Counted from the first letter of the stretch, positions 25,723 through 35,090 are shown. The stretch is 56,483 bases of DNA from an uncultured Candidatus Saccharibacteria bacterium (GCA_947428935.1 CANENS010000001.1:93965-150447); one strand, 5' to 3'. Program-made: numbers and translations. The notes: generated from the sequence alone by a model not told the origin.

Positions 25723-28461
25723 TTATCGCTGTTTTCCTTTCTTGCGGTTTTGACGTTCTTTTTTCTTGTTTTTGCGGGCTTGGTTTCTTTTGTGATTAAA
25801 ACTGGGGCTACTGTTATGGCTCGGGGTGCCCGTATCTTTACGAAATTCTTTGTCAAGGTTTTTCTCGCCGGCAGAGACTTCGTTAACACCTTTTTCGGTG
25901 GCGCTTTCAGCCATTTTGGTGAGTTCGGTATCATATTCTTCGCCATCGGTTACACCTTCGCTTGCGGCTTCTTGGCGAGTGAGGCTGAGGAGAATCTTGA
26001 GCACTTCCTCTCGTAGGCTACGCTCCAGACCATCGAAGAGCTTTTGCGATTCGCCGCGATATTCAACCAAGGGGTCCCTTTGTCCAATGCTGCGCCAATG
26101 GATCCCTTCGCGGAGATGCTGCATATTTTCGAGATGTTGCATCCAGAGTGTATCAAGTACCCGCAGGTAAACCTCGCGCTCCACTTTGCGCATAACTTCT
26201 TCACCGAATTCTAATTCTTGCTCGTGATACGCTTCTTCAACGGCGGCAAGTGCGACTCGAACACGTTCTTTTTCTTTACGTATTTTACCAATACTTTCGA
26301 CTAGCTCTAGATCTAGATTAAAAACGTGACGAAAGTTTTCGACGAAGTTTTTGTTGATGCGGGAGCTATCGCGTACTAAATCTTCGACCGCATTACGCAT
26401 GAGGCGTTTAATTTCGCGATGAATGCTTTCGCCGTCGAGGATCTTGCGGCGCATGCCGTAGACCACTTTGCGATGACGGTTGATCACGTTGTCGTACTGG
26501 ACGACGTTTTTACGTGAATCGAAGTTGAACCCTTCAACGCGCTTTTGAGCGGATTCTAGAGTCTTAGAAATGCGTTTGTTTTGGATCGGCATGTCTTCAT
26601 CCACGCCAAGACGTGTCATTAGCATTGCGATGCGATCGCCTTGGAAGATGCGCATGAGGTCGTCTTCGCAGCTTACGAAAAACTGGGTGACGCCCGGGTC
26701 GCCTTGACGCCCGCCGCGTCCGCGTAGCTGATTGTCGACCCGTCTTGAATCGTGCCGCTCGCTACCGATCACTACCAATCCGCCGAGTTCTTTGACACCT
26801 TCTCCGAGTTTAATGTCGGTGCCTCGCCCGGCTAGATTGGTCGCGAGGGTAACGGCGCCTTTTTGGCCAGCTTTTTCGATAATCGCGGCTTCGCGTTCAT
26901 TATTCTTAGCGTTGAGAATTTCGTATTTGATACCAACTTGGTCGAGATACCTGGCGATTAGTTCGTTTTTGACGATTGAGGCTGATCCGACTAGTACTGG
27001 CTGGCCGTGATCATGGTATTTTTTAATTTCTGTGGCAATGGCTTTTAATTTGCCAGCTTCAGTACGATAAATTAAGTCATCTTTGTCAACACGCTGAATC
27101 GGACGATTAGGCGGAATTTGGATTACGTCGAGCGAGTAAATTTGCTGAAATTCTTCGGCTTCAGTAAAGGCGGTACCAGTCATACCAGAGAGTTTCTTGT
27201 ATAATCGGAAGAAATTTTGGAAGGAAATTGTAGCCAGAGTCATTGATTCTTGCTTGACTGCGACACCTTCTTTAGCCTCAATCGCTTGGTGGAGGCCTTC
27301 GTTGTAGCGACGTCCTTGCATAAGGCGGCCGGTATGTTCGTCGACAATCACGACGTCGCCGCTGTTTGTAACTACATAATCCTTATCGCGCTTAAAAATC
27401 ACTTGGGCACGCAGAGCTTGTTCGAGGTGATAAACCAAACGCGTATGCTTCGTTGAATATAAGTTTTTAACGCCTAGCAAAACCTGAACTTTTTCGACGC
27501 CCTGGTTGGTGAGCGTGACGGAGCGTCTTTTTTCGTCCAGAACATAGTCCTCAGCCACTAGCTGGGCGGCTACTTTGGCGAATTGATAGTAGGCGTCCGG
27601 GTTGTCTCCGGCTGGTGCCGAAATAATTAACGGAGTACGCGCCTCGTCGATTAAAATTGAATCAACTTCGTCGACGATGGCATAATTGAGCGGCCTTTGA
27701 CGCAAGAACTGTGGCTCGCTAACCATATTATCGCGCAGGTAGTCAAAACCAAATTCGTTATTAGTACCATAGGTGACGTCTGCTTGGTATGCTTCCTTGC
27801 GGGTGGCGGGTTTGAGATGCAAAAAACGCTCGTCTTCGTGTTCTTCATTTTCGTATTCTGGATCATAGACGAACGAAGCTTGGTTAATAATGACTCCGAC
27901 GCTCAGGCCAAGGAAATGATAAACCGGCGCATTCCAACCTGCATCGCGTTGAGCAAGATAGTCGTTGACCGTTACGACGTGGACGCCGCGGCCGGTTAAA
28001 GCATTGAGATAGGCTGGCAGCATTGCGACCAGAGTTTTGCCTTCACCGGTTTTCATTTCGGCTACATTGCCTTCGTGGAGGACCATGCCGCCGATCAGTT
28101 GAACATCAAAAGGCCGCATTCCTAAAATGCGCTTCGAAGCTTCTCTAGCTACTGCGAAAGCATCGGCCAGAATTGCATTAAGCATTTTTTCACTACCGTC
28201 TTTTTCGAGCTTTTTGCGGAAGATTTCGGTTTGCGCGCGCAATTCGTCATCGCTCATAGCTTCGTATTTTGGCTCTAGGGCGCCAATTTCGACGGTTTTT
28301 TTGTACATTCGTCGCAGAATTTTCTTTTGCGCATCACCAAATACTCCTTGCAGAAGTCTGGTCAGCAAAGTCTTATCGGCTAGCTTGTCGGTTGGTTTTT
28401 TGGTTTTCTTGGCTGTTTTGGTCTTAGCAGCGGGCCGCTCCGGGGAACCTTTTTTTGTCAT
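25723..28461 (-). CDS. secA: Preprotein translocase ATPase SecA
   Basis: 912 residues. It drives export through SecYEG at the inner face of the membrane. Motifs: MKTGEGKTLVAMLPAYLNAL (Walker A), VDEVDSILIDEARTPLIIS (DEAD box), LATNLAGRGTDIKLG and GGRQGDPG. A 30-residue basic N-terminal extension precedes the core. The C-terminal tail (about 840-912) is charged and low complexity and has no cysteines, so the zinc/SecB-binding motif is missing, as expected where SecB is absent. A promoter TTATTA-16-TATAAT lies about 45 bases upstream, with a GGAG site. Confidence 0.97.
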   Translation of the reverse strand: MTKKGSPERPAAKTKTAKKTKKPTDKLADKTLLTRLLQGVFGDAQKKILRRMYKKTVEIGALEPKYEAMSDDELRAQTEIFRKKLEKDGSEKMLNAILADAFAVAREASKRILGMRPFDVQLIGGMVLHEGNVAEMKTGEGKTLVAMLPAYLNALTGRGVHVVTVNDYLAQRDAGWNAPVYHFLGLSVGVIINQASFVYDPEYENEEHEDERFLHLKPATRKEAYQADVTYGTNNEFGFDYLRDNMVSEPQFLRQRPLNYAIVDEVDSILIDEARTPLIISAPAGDNPDAYYQFAKVAAQLVAEDYVLDEKRRSVTLTNQGVEKVQVLLGVKNLYSTKHTRLVYHLEQALRAQVIFKRDKDYVVTNSGDVVIVDEHTGRLMQGRRYNEGLHQAIEAKEGVAVKQESMTLATISFQNFFRLYKKLSGMTGTAFTEAEEFQQIYSLDVIQIPPNRPIQRVDKDDLIYRTEAGKLKAIATEIKKYHDHGQPVLVGSASIVKNELIARYLDQVGIKYEILNAKNNEREAAIIEKAGQKGAVTLATNLAGRGTDIKLGEGVKELGGLVVIGSERHDSRRVDNQLRGRGGRQGDPGVTQFFVSCEDDLMRIFQGDRIAMLMTRLGVDEDMPIQNKRISKTLESAQKRVEGFNFDSRKNVVQYDNVINRHRKVVYGMRRKILDGESIHREIKRLMRNAVEDLVRDSSRINKNFVENFRHVFNLDLELVESIGKIRKEKERVRVALAAVEEAYHEQELEFGEEVMRKVEREVYLRVLDTLWMQHLENMQHLREGIHWRSIGQRDPLVEYRGESQKLFDGLERSLREEVLKILLSLTRQEAASEGVTDGEEYDTELTKMAESATEKGVNEVSAGEKNLDKEFRKDTGTPSHNSSPSFNHKRNQARKNKKKERQNRKKGKQR

Positions 28462-28503
28462 CAGTCGATCTCCACATATTATCTTCCCCTGTATTATAGC
28501 ATG

Positions 28504-28869
28504 TTATCCCCTTTTAATAAAGAGGTTTTTTAGACTCTTGTCGCGCTTGAGATGGGGGGTATTTTCGAGTTTGAAACGGCGAATTTGACCTTTAAGTTTA
28601 GCTTCAATCAGATCAATTCCGGCGAAAACATTAGCACATTCGTCTTTGGCAGTGATTACTTTGCCTCCAATAATCTCCATAGCAACGGAGATCTCATATT
28701 TGTTGCTATGTGCACGATCTACTTCGGTGACGACGATTTTAGTGACCACGTCTTTTTTGTTGGCGCGTGGTAGAAAACGATCAAGTTTGCCGATGCGTTT
28801 AATGGCGTACTTACGAAAGCTGTCGGAGATTTTGTAGTTGTTTCCTGTAACTTCAATTTTTTCTATCAT
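28504..28869 (-). CDS. hpf: Ribosome hibernation promoting factor, short form
   Basis: 121 residues. It binds the 30S subunit and stores ribosomes in an inactive state. It has the beta-alpha-beta-beta-beta-alpha fold with ITGNNYKISDSFRKYAIKRIGKLDRFLP and the conserved AKDECANVFAGIDLIEAKLKGQIRRFK helix. The long C-terminal dimerisation domain of long HPF is absent. GGGAGG stands before the ATG. It lies 10 bases after ybaB and just before secA, probably one transcription unit with the genes upstream. Confidence 0.93.
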   Translation of the reverse strand: MIEKIEVTGNNYKISDSFRKYAIKRIGKLDRFLPRANKKDVVTKIVVTEVDRAHSNKYEISVAMEIIGGKVITAKDECANVFAGIDLIEAKLKGQIRRFKLENTPHLKRDKSLKNLFIKRG

Positions 28870-28879
28870 AGATGCCTCC

Positions 28880-29176
28880 CTATAAGCCTAGATTGCCTAA
28901 GCTGCCCATTAGTGGTTTCATTTTATCTGTAGCGATTTCTTGAGCTTTGGCATAGCCATCGCGCATGCAATCTTCGATCCAATGTTCTAGCTCAGAAATA
29001 TCGTCTAGATCAACTTTAGCTGGATCAATTTTGACGCTTTTGATTTTTAGTTCTCCGGTGATTTGTACCGTTACTGCACCATCGCCGGCCTCTACTTCGA
29101 CGATCTCATTTTTCAATGATTTTTGTGCCTTACGTAGTTGGTTTAGCATTTTCATCTGGTCCATGGTTGCGCCCAT
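28880..29176 (-). CDS. ybaB: YbaB/EbfC nucleoid-associated protein
   Basis: 98 residues with the family pattern: N-terminal helix DQMKMLNQLRKAQKSLKNEI, strands VEAGDGAVTVQITGELKIKSVKIDP, and a C-terminal LEHWIEDCMRDGYAKAQEIATDKM helix. It binds DNA as a dimer. It is often next to dnaX or recR; here dnaX is about 3 kb away on the same strand. AGGAG lies 10 bases before the ATG. Confidence 0.93.
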   Translation of the reverse strand: MGATMDQMKMLNQLRKAQKSLKNEIVEVEAGDGAVTVQITGELKIKSVKIDPAKVDLDDISELEHWIEDCMRDGYAKAQEIATDKMKPLMGSLGNLGL

Positions 29177-29193
29177 AATAAATCTACTCCTGG

Positions 29194-30690
29194 TTAGTTG
29201 GTTTCGGCGCTTTCGAGTGGGGTTTGCTCTTCTAGAGACACTTCTTGTTCGATAGCGCTATATATGTATATTCTATCAGAGTTGTCGGATTTTGGCGAGG
29301 TAATAATATTGCGAAGTTCTGCTTTATCCACAGGTGGGTGTTCGATCGTGGCGAAAGTAGTCGGTAAGTTTTTTCCCGGAAGTTGATTGGCTACTTCGTA
29401 AAGGCCTTGTTTTTGCAGAATTTCGAGAAATTGGTATTCAACTTCGTTATTGGTTACATAAATGGTGCTGTGAAGCTCGACATGTTGTTTGATTAAGGCG
29501 ATGTCGTTATTGAACTCGTTTGCTACCATAGGTACATAACGATAACCAAATAAGAAATGGGTGATGCCGCCAAAAATCATGATCCCAAGAAATATACCAA
29601 TCGGAAAGACCGCCGAAATACGGGCATAGGGGTTGTCTGGGAAAAGAGTATACCATTTGTCGAGGATATAACGTAAGCCGTGCGCGATGAGGATTGCTAG
29701 GGGTAGCAGAATGAGAATGGCAGCTTCTGAATTGACCCCAGACAGAAAGACTGTGAATATTATCAGGCAACTAGCGATTGAGTTGCGTGAGGCAAAAAAA
29801 CCTTTGGTGGTGGAAAAAAGCCCGATGATGGCTAATGCAACCGATGCTAGCCCAACAAAAGGCGATAAAAAGGGACTTTCTAGTGCGGTATTCCAGGTGA
29901 AGAATGGTAAGAAAGCTGTACTGAGATTGTCGAAAAAACCACTGAACGAAAAATCAGGAGCAAGCAGCATTTCGCTAATTAAGGCCGGGTTGATAAAAGC
30001 AGACATAACTAAAATAAAGAGGCCGATAACCACGATTAGAATAGTGGCGATCAGTGGTAATGTCGGCAAGGTTTTGATGGTAAAACGTAGGTGAGGGTGT
30101 AAAAAGGCGAAAAGCACTATGAAAATGGCTAAATATGGCATATAAGGCGTAAAAATTGCTGCTAAGAGTGCAAGGGCGAAAATGAAGGAATAGATTGGCT
30201 TGGGCTTGGTAACACCTTGGATTTTTGATCCTAACCAGAGCAACAGGGTGGGCCAAAAAACCAGCATAATTAGGGGGGTTCCAGAGCCGGCTAAATACAG
30301 AAAGGAAGCGGAAAGCACAGCTAGGATGGAAGCAAGCAAGGCGACGTTGGTTTTAAACCAGCGGTTTAGCAGGAGGATAAGCAATACTCCTAAGCAAACA
30401 CCTATGATAATGCTGGGTAGCTTTACAGAATAAATGTTCAAACCGAAAAGCATAATTGAGATTTTTTGCAATGTTCGATAAGGGAGATTGACGACATCTC
30501 CAGTAAAGATCGAGCTGAAATGTAGATTATAAGAGCGTGCGGCGGAGGCCATTTCGGATTCCGAGAGACCACTGGGAGATAACAGGGGTAAACCAAAAAG
30601 TAAAGCTACGTAGCCTAACCCAAGACACGCAAAACCGATCACGAAACGGTGTCGGTATAAGAAGAATTTCGAAATAGCTGATTTCTGCAC
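29194..30690 (-). CDS. GT39/PMT-like membrane glycosyltransferase
   Basis: 498 residues with about ten membrane helices. The first outer loop after helix 1 carries the acidic motif SPSGLSESEMASAARSYN and the VNLPYRTLQKISIMLFGLNIYSVKLPSII block, typical of GT-C enzymes of the GT39/ArnT group that move a sugar from a polyprenyl-phosphate carrier to an acceptor outside the membrane. The C-terminal 110 residues (YVTNNEVEYQFLEILQKQG onward) form an extracellular domain. Start codon is GTG; TATAAT lies exactly 6 bases before it, a leaderless GTG start. Product and acceptor unknown. Confidence 0.8.
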   Translation of the reverse strand: MQKSAISKFFLYRHRFVIGFACLGLGYVALLFGLPLLSPSGLSESEMASAARSYNLHFSSIFTGDVVNLPYRTLQKISIMLFGLNIYSVKLPSIIIGVCLGVLLILLLNRWFKTNVALLASILAVLSASFLYLAGSGTPLIMLVFWPTLLLWLGSKIQGVTKPKPIYSFIFALALLAAIFTPYMPYLAIFIVLFAFLHPHLRFTIKTLPTLPLIATILIVVIGLFILVMSAFINPALISEMLLAPDFSFSGFFDNLSTAFLPFFTWNTALESPFLSPFVGLASVALAIIGLFSTTKGFFASRNSIASCLIIFTVFLSGVNSEAAILILLPLAILIAHGLRYILDKWYTLFPDNPYARISAVFPIGIFLGIMIFGGITHFLFGYRYVPMVANEFNNDIALIKQHVELHSTIYVTNNEVEYQFLEILQKQGLYEVANQLPGKNLPTTFATIEHPPVDKAELRNIITSPKSDNSDRIYIYSAIEQEVSLEEQTPLESAETN

Positions 30691-30696
30691 AAGTCT

Positions 30697-30702
30697 ATTA
30701 TA
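30697..30702 (-). promoter_or_regulatory. -10 box of leaderless GTG-start transcript
   Basis: TATAAT on the minus strand, then AGACTT and the GTG start codon of the GT39-like gene. Confidence 0.6.
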
Positions 30703-30756
30703 TCAAATTATATAGGTTGAAGGGCAAGTTTTTAGTATTTTTCTAAATACATATAC

Positions 30757-30782
30757 TATTACTGTCTATGCTTGAGTAGCGG
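30757..30782 (-). repeat. Stump of the FISUMP cassette downstream block
   Basis: 26 bases, 24 of them identical to 34641-34666 at the tail of cassette C (core TACTGTCTATGCT). It ends against the dnaB stop codon. No cassette body is attached. Confidence 0.65.
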
Positions 30783-30783
30783 G

Positions 30784-32160
30784 CTAACCCTCTTCGGTAT
30801 GTTCTTTGTCCAGGGTCATAAAGCGCAGTAATTCTGGATGGAAGTAGAGCTCGATTTTGCCGACTGGTCCGTGACGATGTTTGGCTAGAATGAGCTCGGT
30901 AATATTGGTCGGCACGAAATCGTCATTATTTTGCTTATAATAGTCGGGGCGGTGCAAAAACATCACCAAGTCGGCGTCTTGCTCAATTGAGCCTGACTCG
31001 CGGAGGTCGGAGAGGACTGGACGAGGGTCATCGCGTCCAGTTACGCCGCGCGAAAGCTGAGCTAGGGCGACGACCGGAATCTCTAGTTCGCGAGCCAGAG
31101 TCTTGAGACCGCGCGAAATTTCGGTTACTTCTTGCACGCGGTTGCCAGCGTAGCGATCTGAACCTTGAAGCAGCTGCAAATAGTCGACAATAATCATACC
31201 GACGTTATGATCGTGGGCGGCGCGACGGGCTTTGTTGCGCAGCTCTAGTACCGTCATAGAACTGGTGTCATCGATAAAAAGTGGTACTTCATTCATCTCA
31301 CTCAGGGCATCGCCAATGCGAGCGAAATCCTCTTCTGAAACATTGCCGGTGCGGATATTCCAGTTGTTAACTCCCGAAATATCCGAGATCATACGGTCGA
31401 CAATTTCATTATTGGCCATCTCCATGGAGAAAAAGAGCACGCCATTTTTGCCGCTGTTGCGTGTGGCAACATTATAGGCTAAGTTCTGCGCGAAGGTGGT
31501 TTTACCCATAGCTGGGCGGGCGCCGATGATGATAAGGTCACCCTTTTGAAAACCAGCGGTTTTGTTATCGAGATCGCGAAAGCCGGTTTTGAGGCCGCGC
31601 AACGCGCCTTTATTTTTGTGCAATTCTTCGATGCGATCGTAGGCGTCCACTAGTAAGTCCTCTAGGGCGACATATTCGGTTTTAATCGTTTGATCCGAAA
31701 CCTCAAAAAGGCTTTTTTCGGCCGCTCCAATCAAGTCTTCGATCCGACTGCTCGCGTCGTAAGCCGCCGAAGCGATGTCGGTACCGGCCTGGATTAGGCG
31801 CCGGCGCAAAGAAGCTTGCGCAACTAGATTAGCATAAGCTTCGGCGTGGGTAGCGGTAGGCACGAAGTTGGTCAAATCGGTGAGATAAGGTGAGCCACCG
31901 ATGTCTTTGAGGATTTTGCGGTCACGTAGTTCAGAAGTGATCGTAAGCAGATCGATTGGATGATGCCGCTCGTAAAGGCTGGTCATTCCCTGGTAAATAT
32001 TGGCGTGACGGGGGTCGTAAAAATCGGTATATTTAACAATCTCGAGAATGTCCGGGAAAGATTTATCGGAGATTAGCAATGCTCCTAGCAGGGATTTTTC
32101 CGCTTCGATGTCTTGCGGTGGAATTTTGGGGTTAGGTGGGTTTGGTTCGGTTTCATGCAT
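30784..32160 (-). CDS. dnaB: Replicative DNA helicase
   Basis: 458 residues. The hexameric helicase at the fork. N-terminal domain (PPQDIEAEKSLLGALLIS), linker, and the RecA-like domain with Walker A GARPAMGKTTFAQNLA (about 211-226), FFSMEMANNEIVDRM, Walker B MIIVDYLQLLQG and the HRPDYY/ELILAKHRHGPVG end. Length and motifs are normal; no intein. The gene is followed by the cassette stump. Confidence 0.97.
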   Translation of the reverse strand: MHETEPNPPNPKIPPQDIEAEKSLLGALLISDKSFPDILEIVKYTDFYDPRHANIYQGMTSLYERHHPIDLLTITSELRDRKILKDIGGSPYLTDLTNFVPTATHAEAYANLVAQASLRRRLIQAGTDIASAAYDASSRIEDLIGAAEKSLFEVSDQTIKTEYVALEDLLVDAYDRIEELHKNKGALRGLKTGFRDLDNKTAGFQKGDLIIIGARPAMGKTTFAQNLAYNVATRNSGKNGVLFFSMEMANNEIVDRMISDISGVNNWNIRTGNVSEEDFARIGDALSEMNEVPLFIDDTSSMTVLELRNKARRAAHDHNVGMIIVDYLQLLQGSDRYAGNRVQEVTEISRGLKTLARELEIPVVALAQLSRGVTGRDDPRPVLSDLRESGSIEQDADLVMFLHRPDYYKQNNDDFVPTNITELILAKHRHGPVGKIELYFHPELLRFMTLDKEHTEEG

Positions 32161-32215
32161 AGAAATATTGAAAAAATTATGGCTTTTAACTTTTTATTAT
32201 GGAGGTTGGTTGTTC

Positions 32216-32236
32216 AAAAAGCCAAAACAGGCTTTT
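32216..32236 (-). terminator. Terminator of dnaX
   Basis: Minus strand AAAAGCC-TGTTTT-GGCTTTTT, between the dnaX stop and dnaB. Confidence 0.7.
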
Positions 32237-32287
32237 GCCCAGAATAATATCTTTTCAATATATTAGACTAAAAATCAAATATATGTT

Positions 32288-33763
32288 CTAAAAAGGTGAC
32301 TCCTCGTTAACCTCCTGCACATCACCCATTATAGCAGAGATTTGCGAAATTGTACTGTCTTCGGTCAGGTTTGCGTTCGGTTTTTCGCCATATTTGTGCA
32401 TCACCAGTCTAATTCCAGACAGATTGTCCAGAATAGCTTCGGTATTGCGGGGTTTTTCGAAAAAACTTTGGGTGAATTTTTGTTTCGGGTAGAGATGCAG
32501 GGTGTCGCCGACTAGATCATGGTCGGTTTTTTGAAGTTGGTTATGAACACTGCTATTTTGTTTTTGGATTTGCCGCAAAAAGGTGCTCCAGTCGAAATTT
32601 GCTAAAGTAGTTTTTCCGAGCGTATTGGTGAGCGGAGTCGAATCTTGGGTTTTTGACGGGGCGGAGGGGGCAGCTATAGTGACTTTTGGTGAGGGGGCTA
32701 GGGTGGGTTTTTCGGTGTCGTCTGAAGCTAGATTTACTGAAACAGGTTTTGGCTTTGGTGTGGGGCTGACGTTGGCAGAAGCAGCAGGATTAGGTACCAA
32801 GGTTTGATTACTGAGATTAGACATAAGCGCAAGCAATAGCTTTGCTTCGGGAAACGGAGGTTGGACTTCCGGTAATTTCGCCAGTAGCGGAATATAGGCT
32901 GGGTGGGGCTGCTCTAAAATAGTATTAATCAATTCTCCGGCAATTACTTCTGGCTTGGTGCCATTATTAAGGAGATTGCGCAAGGTGATATGTAGCTTAT
33001 CTAGATCTTGCTCTTGATAAGATTTTAATAGATTTGTAATAATTTGAACTTGTGGCAGGCCGAGCATATTGGAAAGATACTCGGCTGTAATACGTTTATC
33101 GGAAAGCGTAGCAACTTGGTCTAGAATTGAGAGAGAATCGCGGAAAGAACCTTCGCCGCGTCGGACAATTAGCTCTAACGCATCGTCATCGATTGCGATC
33201 CCCTCTTGTTCGGTAATAGTCTGGAGGTGGTCTAGCATAGTGACGGGGTCGGCTAGTTGGAAGTTAAAAACTTGCGCACGTGAAGCAATTGTGACGGGGA
33301 TCTTGTGCGCATCAGTGGTGGCCAGGATAAAAACTACGTGCTCTGGCGGTTCTTCTAAAATTTTGAGTAGTGCATTGGAGGCTGACTTGGTTAGCATGTG
33401 GGCCTCGTCGATGATATAGACCTTATATTGTCCTTCAGAGGGGGCAATGATGGCTTTCTCACGAAGTTCACGGATATTATCGACGCCGGTGTTGGAAGCT
33501 GCGTCGATTTCGATAATGTCCAGGTAATCGTCTTCGATTTGGTACGGAAAGTCATTAATGGCGTGGGCAAAAATTCGCGCTACCGAAGTCTTGCCGGTGC
33601 CTCTTGGCCCTACGAAAAGATACGCATGCCCAATACGGTTGCGTGCGATGGCGCCGGAGAGTGCTTCGGTGACGGCTTTCTGTCCAACTACTTTGTTTAG
33701 CTCGGTAGGACGGTACTTGCGATAGAGAGCTTGCAGATGGGGAGCGGGCTTTTGTTTCGACAT
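32288..33763 (-). CDS. dnaX: DNA polymerase III subunit gamma/tau
   Basis: 491 residues. The clamp-loader ATPase has Walker A FVGPRGTGKTSVARIF, Walker B YIIDEAHMLT, sensor 1 ILATTDAHKIP and SFRDSLSILDQ. The zinc-binding cysteines normally found between Walker A and B are missing (INDFPYQIEDDYLDIIEIDAASN instead). After about residue 330 there is a Pro/Ser/Thr-rich linker and a C-terminal domain (LANFDWSTFLRQIQKQN). It loads the sliding clamp at the fork. It lies 33 bases after the 33797 gene. Confidence 0.95.
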   Translation of the reverse strand: MSKQKPAPHLQALYRKYRPTELNKVVGQKAVTEALSGAIARNRIGHAYLFVGPRGTGKTSVARIFAHAINDFPYQIEDDYLDIIEIDAASNTGVDNIRELREKAIIAPSEGQYKVYIIDEAHMLTKSASNALLKILEEPPEHVVFILATTDAHKIPVTIASRAQVFNFQLADPVTMLDHLQTITEQEGIAIDDDALELIVRRGEGSFRDSLSILDQVATLSDKRITAEYLSNMLGLPQVQIITNLLKSYQEQDLDKLHITLRNLLNNGTKPEVIAGELINTILEQPHPAYIPLLAKLPEVQPPFPEAKLLLALMSNLSNQTLVPNPAASANVSPTPKPKPVSVNLASDDTEKPTLAPSPKVTIAAPSAPSKTQDSTPLTNTLGKTTLANFDWSTFLRQIQKQNSSVHNQLQKTDHDLVGDTLHLYPKQKFTQSFFEKPRNTEAILDNLSGIRLVMHKYGEKPNANLTEDSTISQISAIMGDVQEVNEESPF

Positions 33764-33796
33764 GCTTCTGTTTGAGTAAATTAGTAATTAAGAAGT

Positions 33797-34315
33797 TTAT
33801 AATGCCGCCTCGACCGCTGCCCAAGCAGCATTATCGTTATTAGCTGGCACAATTGCCGAGACTTGACTGCCCTCGTGTAGATGGAAATAAGTTACGGAAG
33901 CGTAAAGAACCTCGTATTCTCGCCCATTAACTTCGATGTAATATTTATCATCATGGCGGACCAATGTGCCAATTACGGTGCGACGATCAACCGGCCCAAT
34001 TTGCTTATACAGAAACTTCCCTTCCGGCGTGATGGTTAGCTTTAAAATATCGCCTTCGATCAGCTTTGATTTAGAAGCATAATTTGCTGGCACTGGATAA
34101 TTCTTGCCATCGGGGCCGATCATAATTTGACCGTCAAAAACTCCTTCGATAATCTTTCCTTCCGGTCCAGAAACGACCGTATCTCGCGGCGCAGTAATCG
34201 CTTCGCCATCACCGAGCACCGAAATCAAGAGCTCTTTGGCAGCGGCAAGGTTAGTCTCAGCTTCCTGGATCAAACCACGCAATCTTTTAATTTGTTTTTC
34301 TGGTAACTCAGACAT
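33797..34315 (-). CDS. Conserved protein of unknown function
   Basis: 172 residues from the ATG at 34315 (a GTG one codon earlier is the alternative). A short N-terminal helical hairpin (EKQIKRLRGLIQEAETNLAAAKELLISVL) is followed by strand-rich sequence with repeated Gly-rich turns (GPEGKIIEGVFDGQIMIGPDGKNYPVPANYASKSKLIEGD), probably a beta-barrel, then VIGTLVRHDDKYYIEV. No signal peptide. No named family recognised; its place before dnaX suggests a cytoplasmic role, perhaps nucleic-acid binding, but that is only context. TATA-like boxes lie 30-40 bases upstream. Confidence 0.6.
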   Translation of the reverse strand: MSELPEKQIKRLRGLIQEAETNLAAAKELLISVLGDGEAITAPRDTVVSGPEGKIIEGVFDGQIMIGPDGKNYPVPANYASKSKLIEGDILKLTITPEGKFLYKQIGPVDRRTVIGTLVRHDDKYYIEVNGREYEVLYASVTYFHLHEGSQVSAIVPANNDNAAWAAVEAAL

Positions 34316-34318
34316 CAC

Positions 34319-35061
34319 CTCGCATCCAGTCTGTTTAACGTTTTATACTAGTATAATATTATCTCTTATTACTACAAAAGTCAACCTGTTTATTTGGGGA
34401 GTTTTCCACTGCTTTGACAGGGGTGGTTAGAAAAGTGTTGTAAAAAAAACATAGAAATTCACTTGATTTTTTACGATAACCATTTATTTCTAAAGATTCG
34501 TTAAGCTTTAGGGTAGGCAGATGTTATTATTTTTGTTTATATAATTTGTTTTAATTAATCCAGAATTATTCATGTGGGGACCTAAGGCTCAGGTATTTGG
34601 GGCTTACTGATGGAATTTTATTTATGGTTTTATTATACATTATTACTGTCTATGCTCGAGCAGCGGAGGGGGAGACCGATCCAGCGATTGTCGCTGCTGG
34701 ATGAAAAGACGTCAGATGCATTGAAATATAGGTTGTATGCATAACGAACACCGGAAGAATTACTCCGTGACGACCATTCGTAACCGTAGATGCTAGAGCC
34801 TCTTAAACAACCGATACTGATGGCGGTAACCCCACTGCGAAAACTGGAGGAGTCGAGAAAAAAGGAAACTTAATTTCTTTTTTGAGTCGACGCTCAGTTT
34901 TCTAGATTTTCTTTCAGAAAAAATATAGAACAGAGGAGGGTGACCGTAGAGCGAAAAGAAGACAAGCTTTCTTTTTCGAATTAACGATGGCTTTTCTGTC
35001 CTGCTAAAACAAAGCTAGAACCAAAAACAAGCTTTAGAATTCAAAATATTCTTCATAGCCG
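34319..35061. other. Gene-poor region with FISUMP cassette C
   Basis: No complete gene. It holds cassette C (34633-34842) and, above it, a block with GAAAATCTAGAAAA (about 34903-34925) that also precedes cassette A. The remaining sequence is AT-rich. Confidence 0.5.
34633..34842 (-). pseudogene. Promoterless C-terminal cassette C of a FISUMP/DUF1566-like domain
   Basis: 69 residues then TAA: FRSG, LRGSSIYGYEWSSRSNSS, LYFNASDV, NRWIGLPLRC. An in-frame stop lies about 10 codons before FRSG and no start codon occurs between, so it is a fragment. Its tail block (34641-34666) recurs at 30757 and, less perfectly, after cassette A. The reading frame of the core is intact, which suggests selection or recent origin. 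Confidence 0.6.
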
Positions 35062-35090
35062 AAACTGGGCGCCCATAAGGGTGCCCAGTT
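35062..35090 (-). terminator. Probable terminator of rplJ-rplL
   Basis: Minus strand ACTGGGC and GCCCAGT pair, with an inner CCC/GGG, followed by TTTC. The T-run is short. Confidence 0.6.

Noticed and set aside
30757-34842. Integron-type attC sites around the FISUMP cassettes
   Set aside because: The shared border lacks the paired RYYYAAC and GTTRRRY core sites, and no integron integrase is in the window.
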